Positions 12,760 to 16,810 of a DNA stretch of 16,810 bases are shown in pieces. Source of the DNA: an uncultured Treponema sp. (GTDB taxonomy: Bacteria; Spirochaetota; Spirochaetia; Treponematales; Treponemataceae); assembly GCA_937902445.1 (NCBI GenBank), contig CALELJ010000093.1:1-16810 (forward strand), in the 5' to 3' direction. The position numbers and the translations under genes were made by a program. Under the pieces are notes generated by a model, which was not told the DNA's origin, ran no database searches, and saw only the letters and a list, made by a program, of their open reading frames with translations. Numbering within the stretch: position 1 is the first letter of the stretch; each line of letters starts with the position of its first letter.

Positions 12760-13239
12760 TCAATGAACTTTGCTGTAAAGCTCGGACATGGTATCACGCC
12801 ATTCAGGCTTCTTGTCTTTTTCTTCCCAATCGATGATTTTCCTGATCTGGAAATGCTTTGTGTCGTGAGGGTTTGCAAAATAGATTACGCCAAAACGCCC
12901 CTGACCGATGTATGCTATCTTTTCACCCTGCTCAAGCGGATTGTCTTTCTGAATGAGACTGACGGCACAATCAAAATGAAGTGGAGAATCACTTTTTGGA
13001 TCTTTAACTGCAATTGCCATGTCACGGATGACTTCTCCGCACACAGGACAAACAGGCTGTGTGGAATTCTTGAACTGACGGATAGCCTCTTCACTTTCGC
13101 GAATCTGTTCTTCAGAAACCGACTTGATGGTTGGCTTGAACACCGGTTTTGAATTCTTCTGACCTTCGTGGTCATGCCTTCCGTTGTTCTTCCAGTTTCC
13201 GCTGTTATTGTGTTTTCTGTTATGTCTATCGTGACGCAT
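12760..13239 (-). CDS. Hypothetical zinc-finger-like protein
   Basis: I do not recognise a named family. The 159-residue protein begins with a low-complexity basic, His/Asn-rich tail (MRHDRHNRKHNNSGNWKNNG). A helical stretch comes next, and then a likely metal site: CPVC (about 64-67) with a later HFDC, i.e. two Cys pairs with a His, spaced about 20 residues. The rest (GQGRFGVIYFANPHDTKHFQIRKIIDWEE) is compact and charged. The basic tail suggests nucleic acid or ribosome binding, which is inference. The ATG at 13239 has no Shine-Dalgarno, but TATAAT ends 7 nt upstream, so it may be made from a leaderless mRNA. It is separated from the upstream operon by about 65 nt. Confidence 0.75.
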   Translation of the reverse strand: MRHDRHNRKHNNSGNWKNNGRHDHEGQKNSKPVFKPTIKSVSEEQIRESEEAIRQFKNSTQPVCPVCGEVIRDMAIAVKDPKSDSPLHFDCAVSLIQKDNPLEQGEKIAYIGQGRFGVIYFANPHDTKHFQIRKIIDWEEKDKKPEWRDTMSELYSKVH

Positions 13240-13246
13240 AGTTGCA

Positions 13247-13252
13247 ATTATA
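13247..13252 (-). promoter_or_regulatory. -10 element of the zinc-finger-like gene
   Basis: Perfect TATAAT on the minus strand (13252-13247), 7 nt before the ATG at 13239. The -35 position 17 nt upstream reads TAGAAA (4 of 6). Transcription is expected to start at or next to the ATG. Confidence 0.5.
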
Positions 13253-13305
13253 AATCAAATGGAGTTTTTTTTCTAGGGAGCCCCAGAAGCTTTGTCTTCC
13301 CGGAT

Positions 13306-13488
13306 TTAAAAGGCAATGGCACTTCTTTTTGAAGGATCCTCTATGCGGTCCTCCACAATATGGCGGCTCATGATCAGCGCAATTCTGTCAATTGCCGAAT
13401 TGATATAAGCTTCGTCCTGGATCTTTTTTTGTAATTCCACAATTCTTGGTGACAACACGGTTTTTACTGCTGCATTTTTTGACTGCAT
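13306..13488 (-). CDS. Small hypothetical protein, coupled to the YraN gene
   Basis: The 60-residue frame is mostly predicted helix and charged (SPRIVELQKKIQDEAYINSA, then IDRIALIMSRHIVEDR). No known motif is visible. Its ATG overlaps the stop of the upstream yraN-like gene by one base (TAATG), so translation is probably coupled. It is the last gene of the operon that starts with the FliK-like gene. Real coding status is supported by this overlap and by an amphipathic composition; the function is unknown. Confidence 0.65.
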   Translation of the reverse strand: MQSKNAAVKTVLSPRIVELQKKIQDEAYINSAIDRIALIMSRHIVEDRIEDPSKRSAIAF

Positions 13489-13862
13489 TAATTATACTCC
13501 GAAAAAGCATTGACAATGTGGTGCACCGGATCCAGCCCCGGAACATCGATGGCAAGCACATCATATCTGATTAGCCTGTTACTATATTGTCGATGATTTT
13601 GGAGATAAGATTTAGAAGTTTTAATAATCTTTTTTTGTTTTATTGGACCAAGCTCATGGGCAAGGGTTTCGATATTTCCATGGGGGAGGCTCTTTACCTC
13701 AACAAAGACAAGAAAATCGTCCTTAAGGGCAATGATATCTATTTCGCCCGTCCTGATCCTGTAGTTCCGCTGGACTATTGTATAGCCTGAAGATTCAAGG
13801 TAATGGGCAGCCCTATCCTCTCCCAGGTTTCCTTTTTGCCGTGTAGAAAGTTCCGCTGACAA
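13488..13862 (-). CDS. UPF0102 / YraN family predicted endonuclease
   Basis: The 124-residue protein matches the YraN family: RQKGNLGEDRAAHYLESSGY at the N-terminus, then GEIDIIALKDDFLVFVEVK, which carries the PD-(D/E)xK-type Asp and Glu-x-Lys residues. The family resembles Holliday-junction resolvase folds, but its role is not settled. The frame begins with TTG at 13862, 3 nt after the stop of the previous gene, with GAGGA about 12 nt upstream. No ATG fits the conserved N-terminus, so TTG is likely. The stop overlaps the next gene's ATG by one base. Confidence 0.88.
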   Translation of the reverse strand: MSAELSTRQKGNLGEDRAAHYLESSGYTIVQRNYRIRTGEIDIIALKDDFLVFVEVKSLPHGNIETLAHELGPIKQKKIIKTSKSYLQNHRQYSNRLIRYDVLAIDVPGLDPVHHIVNAFSEYN

Positions 13863-13865
13863 AAA

Positions 13866-14123
13866 TCAGATTTCCTCAAGTTCAGCAGGCTCGTCGTCGT
13901 CAAGAGGCTCAAGTTCTTCTATGTCGTCGTCGTCATCTTCAGCAATTTCGTCCAGAAGAGTTCCGGCTGTAACGAGAAAGGGAATGTTCCACCTCTTCAA
14001 GGCTGAGATATGAAAAGCTTTTGCACTCTTGCCGGCAGCAAGAAACATGTTCTTTCCGTCTTCAAAATAGACAGGTTCGCTGAATCTGACGCCTGGCTTT
14101 ATCATGCTGCAATGTATAATCAT
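13866..14123 (-). CDS. Small acidic-tailed protein resembling an HD-GYP N-terminal segment
   Basis: The 85-residue protein has two parts. Residues 7-60 (KPGVRFSEPVYFEDGKNMFL, then AAGKSAKAFHISALKRWNIP) resemble the short beta-rich segment found before the HD domain in many bacterial HD-GYP proteins. Residues 61-85 are almost entirely Asp/Glu (AEDDDDDIEELEPLDDDEPA). No HD domain follows in any frame. The ATG at 14123 directly follows the stop of flhX (TAGATG), with GAAGG about 10 nt upstream. The acidic tail is encoded partly by GTC/GAC triplet runs (13891-13901, 13923-13934), which could vary in length. The function is unknown. Confidence 0.75.
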   Translation of the reverse strand: MIIHCSMIKPGVRFSEPVYFEDGKNMFLAAGKSAKAFHISALKRWNIPFLVTAGTLLDEIAEDDDDDIEELEPLDDDEPAELEEI

Positions 14124-14390
14124 CTACGAACTACCTTCTTTTTCAAGGGCCGAAATCATGGCAAAAACACCGGCCACAGCCTGCCACGTCGTTTCTGGAA
14201 TGCACTCGCCAATCTGATGCAGGGTAAGCACATTCGCCAGAACATCATCCTCCACAACGGGAATGTCATTCTCCCGCGCAATATCCACCATCCTCTTTGC
14301 AAGAATTCCCTCAGCTTTTGCCGTTATCAAGGGAGCATCTACATTTTGCGGATATTTCAAAGATACTGAAACACGCTGTTTTCTTTTCAT
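14124..14390 (-). CDS. FlhB C-terminal-like protein (FlhX/YlqH type)
   Basis: The 88-residue protein matches the cytoplasmic C-terminal domain of the flagellar export switch protein FlhB: VSVSLKYPQNVDAPLITAKA, then GILAKRMVDIARENDIPVVE and DDVLANVL. The membrane domain of FlhB is absent, and the NPTH autocleavage motif is not visible; the matching position reads YPQN. Stand-alone versions (FlhX; YlqH in Bacillus) can partly replace the FlhB C-terminus in some bacteria. The start overlaps the stop of the FliK-like gene (ATGA, 14390-14387), so the two are translationally coupled. This repeats the B. subtilis ylqG-ylqH pairing. Confidence 0.85.
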   Translation of the reverse strand: MKRKQRVSVSLKYPQNVDAPLITAKAEGILAKRMVDIARENDIPVVEDDVLANVLTLHQIGECIPETTWQAVAGVFAMISALEKEGSS

Positions 14391-15424
14391 GCAATATCTT
14401 CAAAGGAGAAAGGAATTTCCGACGTCGAATAAAGACCGTCTGAATAAGCCAAGGCGGAATAGGTTACTCTCACAGAGTCGCCGTTCATGCCGGAACAAAA
14501 CAACTCTCCAAGCCGCATTTCCTCGCTGCGAATTTCTGAGGTCAATGGCGGCGGTAATGAACAGAACCGAACTTCCTTCACCTTGCTTTCCTCAAAATAT
14601 AACACAAAAAAGTACTTTTTGCACGGCATTTCACAATTTATTTGAATTTTTTCCGTTTTTTTCAGCTCAGGGTTAATCAGGAGCCTTATGAGGCCGTGGG
14701 TTTCAGTTTTTCCGCAGTCCCATTGATATGGAAGGACCACCCAGTGGCTTTGGATTTCCCTTGCCCTCAAGTGGTTCAAAAATCCAAGGAGACCGCTTTT
14801 TTTTACAGGCGGAACTGAATAGATGCCCTCGATAAAGTCTTCATCATCACTGTCTCTTTTTCCATCATCGTTTTCATCTTTTTTTTCCGCGGAACTCTCC
14901 TGGCCGCCTTGACCTTCCGGGTTCCCGGTATGAAAAATCAGCTGCCTTACCCTTTCTTCCGTGGGTTCAATCCCTTTTTCAAGAAGCATGCAGGCAATCT
15001 CAGACGCAATTTTTTCCTTTCCGGGGAAATTCAAGGCCACGGAACGGGATTTCTGGATGATTTTCCTGTCAATCCTGAATCCGCTTTGCTCCATGAACTG
15101 CAGGATCTTTACGGTCACCCCATCTGGAACAAGGCCGTTGCTTTCCAAAAACCTCAGGAAGGAACTGCTGAAAGGCATCTCCCTTGAAGGCGTAAGCTGG
15201 ACTTTTCCATCAATAAAGGATACGTCGGCTGCAAAAGTATCTCCGGAAGCAAGCTGTTTTTCAGTCTTTATGTTGAATTTTCCGCCGCCAAAAGAAACAA
15301 GGCAGGTTCCATCACCGTTGTTTTTAAGGACGCTGACCTTGATTGTCTGTCCTTCTACCAGAGGAACCTGAGAATTGCTGTTGAACAGGATGCCTGAAGC
15401 ACCGGATGCGGAGGATATATTCAT
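14387..15424 (-). CDS. FliK-like (YlqG-type) flagellar hook-length control homologue
   Basis: From ATG 15424 the protein has 345 residues. The N-terminal ~90 residues look like a beta-barrel (VEGQTIKVSVLKNNGDGTCL). A helical middle and an acidic linker (EKKDENDDGKRDSDDEDF) follow. The C-terminal half (SHWVVLPYQWDCGKTETHGL through LRLGELFCSG) fits the FliK C-terminal domain, which contacts FlhB. Its partner-like gene flhX follows with a 4-nt overlap. A GTG at 15439 would add five residues, but it lies inside the -10 hexamer, so ATG 15424 is preferred. Family assignment comes from faint similarity plus context. Confidence 0.7.
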   Translation of the reverse strand: MNISSASGASGILFNSNSQVPLVEGQTIKVSVLKNNGDGTCLVSFGGGKFNIKTEKQLASGDTFAADVSFIDGKVQLTPSREMPFSSSFLRFLESNGLVPDGVTVKILQFMEQSGFRIDRKIIQKSRSVALNFPGKEKIASEIACMLLEKGIEPTEERVRQLIFHTGNPEGQGGQESSAEKKDENDDGKRDSDDEDFIEGIYSVPPVKKSGLLGFLNHLRAREIQSHWVVLPYQWDCGKTETHGLIRLLINPELKKTEKIQINCEMPCKKYFFVLYFEESKVKEVRFCSLPPPLTSEIRSEEMRLGELFCSGMNGDSVRVTYSALAYSDGLYSTSEIPFSFEDIA

Positions 15425-15430
15425 GATGGA

Positions 15431-15459
15431 ATTATACACGGCCGTTTAAAATAAAAAAA
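15431..15459 (-). promoter_or_regulatory. Promoter of the FliK-like operon
   Basis: Perfect TATAAT on the minus strand (15436-15431) ends 6 nt before the ATG at 15424. The -35 position, 17 nt upstream, is TTTTTT inside the T-run of the rplS terminator (15459-15454). The expected transcript starts at the ATG. Confidence 0.5.
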
Positions 15460-15481
15460 GACCACCCGTCGAAGGGTGGCC
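15453..15481 (-). terminator. Terminator after rplS
   Basis: On the minus strand GGCCACCC (15481-15474) pairs with GGGTGGTC (15467-15460) around the loop TTCGAC, then seven T follow (15459-15453). The 69 nt between this hairpin and the rplS stop hold further small inverted repeats, for example CACGAA with TTCGTG. Confidence 0.9.
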
Positions 15482-15550
15482 TCATGCGGCTAAGCAGCCT
15501 TTTCCACGAAGTGCCAGGCAATTCGTGCAGAGACTTCCGGAGGAAGTTTC

Positions 15551-15997
15551 CTATTTCTTTGCTGCTGCCTTGTGTTCTGCGTTGATCTGTGCTTCGCGTG
15601 CATCAGCAGCCTTTGCAACTTCACGAGCGAATGCAACACGTGCGTTTGCCTTAGGTCCGATAAGTTCCTTAATCTTTGCAGCCTTACCGATCTTGTCGCG
15701 AACGTAGTAGATCTTTGAGCGGCGAACCTTACCTGGGCGGATAAGTTCAACCTTGATGATGCGTGGGCTGTTTACTGGGAATACACGTTCAACACCTACA
15801 CCGTAGCTTTCCTTGCGTACTGTGAATGTTCTGCGAGCGCCTTCACCCTTGATGCAAAGTACTACACCTTCGTAGAGCTGGATACGCTTTGTCTTTCCTT
15901 CAATGATTTCGAAGTGAACTTTTACTGTGTCTCCAACGCGGAAACATTCAGCATTTTCTTTCTTCTGCTGTTCTTCAATAGTCTTAATAAGATCCAT
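15551..15997 (-). CDS. rplS: 50S ribosomal protein L19, with C-terminal extension
   Basis: L19 sits at the 30S-50S interface. The core matches the family: FRVGDTVKVHFEIIEGKTKR, then IQLYEGVVLCIKGEGARRTF and KVRRSKIYYVRDKIGKAAKI. The usual protein is about 115-120 residues; this one has 148, with an extra tail rich in Ala, Lys and Glu (AREVAKAADAREAQINAEHK). I chose ATG 15997 because AGGAGA lies just upstream and the family N-terminus follows; it begins 1 nt after the trmD stop. Codon bias is strong, as for other ribosomal genes. trmD-rplS is a widely conserved pair. Confidence 0.96.
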   Translation of the reverse strand: MDLIKTIEEQQKKENAECFRVGDTVKVHFEIIEGKTKRIQLYEGVVLCIKGEGARRTFTVRKESYGVGVERVFPVNSPRIIKVELIRPGKVRRSKIYYVRDKIGKAAKIKELIGPKANARVAFAREVAKAADAREAQINAEHKAAAKK

Positions 15998-15998
15998 C

Positions 15999-16781
15999 TT
16001 ATTTTCTCCTGTTGCGTTTCTTCTTACTGTCATGCTTAAGATTTACATACTCAGTAAGTTCGTCGATCATTTTTTCCGCTTCTTCAGAAAGGGTACCCAT
16101 CATTCTTGCCTTATAGATCAGGTCCGGCCTGTTCTTCAAGGTTTTCTGAAGGCTCTTTCTAAGCCGCCACTTTCGGATTTCTTCGTGGTTCCCGCTCTGC
16201 AATACAGCCGGTACTTCCATGCCCTTGTATACATTTGGCCTTGTATACTGTGGATATTCCAAAAGGTTGTCAGAAAAACTTTCCTCACTAAGTGACTCAC
16301 TTGTTATGACACCATCTACAAGCCTGTAGACCGTATCAACGATAACCGTAGCCGCAAGCTCACCGCTTGACATCACATAGTCGCCGATGGAGATTTCTTC
16401 ATCAACGTAGGAATCGATGATCCGCTGGTCGATACCTTCGTACCTTCCGCAAACCAGTACAATTTCTTCTTTCTGACTAAGTTCCTGCGCTTTTGCCTGA
16501 GTAAGGGGCTTTCCGCTTGGCGTAACATAGATTACATGTTTCGTCTTTCTGTATGCCTCTACACTGTCAAGTGCAAGTCCTAAAGGTTCAGGCAACAATA
16601 GTTGTCCTGCTCCTCCGCCATAGGGAGCGTCATCACACGTGTGGTGTCTATCATGGGCAAAATCCCTGATATTAACCAAATCGTAGGCAATAATTCCCTT
16701 TTCAACCGCTTTGGCCATGATCGAACTTTCAAAAAAAGCCCGCGGAATCTCCGGGAATAAGGTCAGCACTGTAAATTTCAT
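15999..16781 (-). CDS. trmD: tRNA (guanine-N1)-methyltransferase
   Basis: TrmD uses SAM to make m1G37 next to the anticodon, which prevents +1 frameshifting. The 260-residue protein has the SPOUT trefoil knot: DDAPYGGGAGQLLLPEPL near residue 51, then IVLVCGRYEGIDQR and the knot segment EEISIGDYVMSSGELAATVI. The C-terminal domain carries EYPQYTRPNVYKG, which is typical. The position after PYGGGAG is Gln-Leu where many homologues have Met-Val. GGAG lies 8 nt before the ATG. The start overlaps the stop of the previous gene (ATGA). Confidence 0.97.
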   Translation of the reverse strand: MKFTVLTLFPEIPRAFFESSIMAKAVEKGIIAYDLVNIRDFAHDRHHTCDDAPYGGGAGQLLLPEPLGLALDSVEAYRKTKHVIYVTPSGKPLTQAKAQELSQKEEIVLVCGRYEGIDQRIIDSYVDEEISIGDYVMSSGELAATVIVDTVYRLVDGVITSESLSEESFSDNLLEYPQYTRPNVYKGMEVPAVLQSGNHEEIRKWRLRKSLQKTLKNRPDLIYKARMMGTLSEEAEKMIDELTEYVNLKHDSKKKRNRRK

Positions 16782-16810
16782 GGAATTACTCCAGAATCCA
16801 GAGGTGCATC
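16778..16810 (-). CDS. Extreme C-terminus of an upstream gene, probably rimM
   Basis: From the right edge the minus strand reads DAPLDSGVIP and then TGA, which overlaps the trmD ATG by 4 nt. Such overlaps are typical of operons, and rimM is the usual gene before trmD. Only ten codons are visible, so the identity is inferred from gene order alone. Confidence 0.35.
   Translation of the reverse strand, partial: DAPLDSGVIP

Overview
The window looks like a chromosomal segment of a Treponema-type spirochaete. The support is indirect: the minus-strand order trmD, rplS, FliK-like, FlhB-C-terminal-like (FlhX), small acidic protein, YraN; a MutS2 with a Smr domain; an ArgR; and an ABC metal transporter with a lipoprotein binding protein. 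No 16S rRNA or species marker is present, so this is inference. I see no prophage, CRISPR array or large mobile element. Most of the window is housekeeping DNA; the unusual material lies in intergenic regions and in a few diverged proteins.

Layout. 1-1518 (+): the 3' part of prfA, a terminator, then prmC, whose product methylates the GGQ glutamine of the preceding gene's product. 1639-2836 (-): an iron-containing-ADH-like gene, interrupted by a one-base frameshift and lacking the family's metal ligands. 2863-2961: back-to-back divergent promoters. 2968-8826 (+): a tightly coupled run of znuA-like binding lipoprotein, ATPase, permease, HAD phosphatase and mutS2; the last four genes are joined by 4-nt start/stop overlaps. 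8840-8932: short palindromic repeats. 8937-9407 (-) argR and 9534-11120 (+) pgi are divergent and share an intergenic region with three ArgR-type operators placed over the promoters of both genes.

11121-11424 is the oddest stretch. It holds a leftover C-terminal piece of a second pgi allele, two hairpins with different stems but nearly the same 12-nt loop, a 55-bp imperfect palindrome and a strong bidirectional terminator. 11467-12360 (-) is tatD and 12584-12670 (-) is tRNA-Leu(UAA) with its own promoter and terminator. 12760-16810 (-) runs from the tail of a gene upstream of trmD (probably rimM) through trmD, rplS, terminator, FliK-like, FlhX, acidic 85-aa protein, YraN and a 60-aa protein to a separately promoted zinc-finger-like protein.

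Gene expression. Several gene starts (znuA-like, FliK-like, the zinc-finger-like protein, and nearly argR) have a good -10 hexamer only 6-10 nt before the ATG and no Shine-Dalgarno sequence, which suggests leaderless mRNAs. Other genes (pgi, znuB, the HAD phosphatase, rplS, the ADH-like gene) have ordinary AGGAG-type sites.
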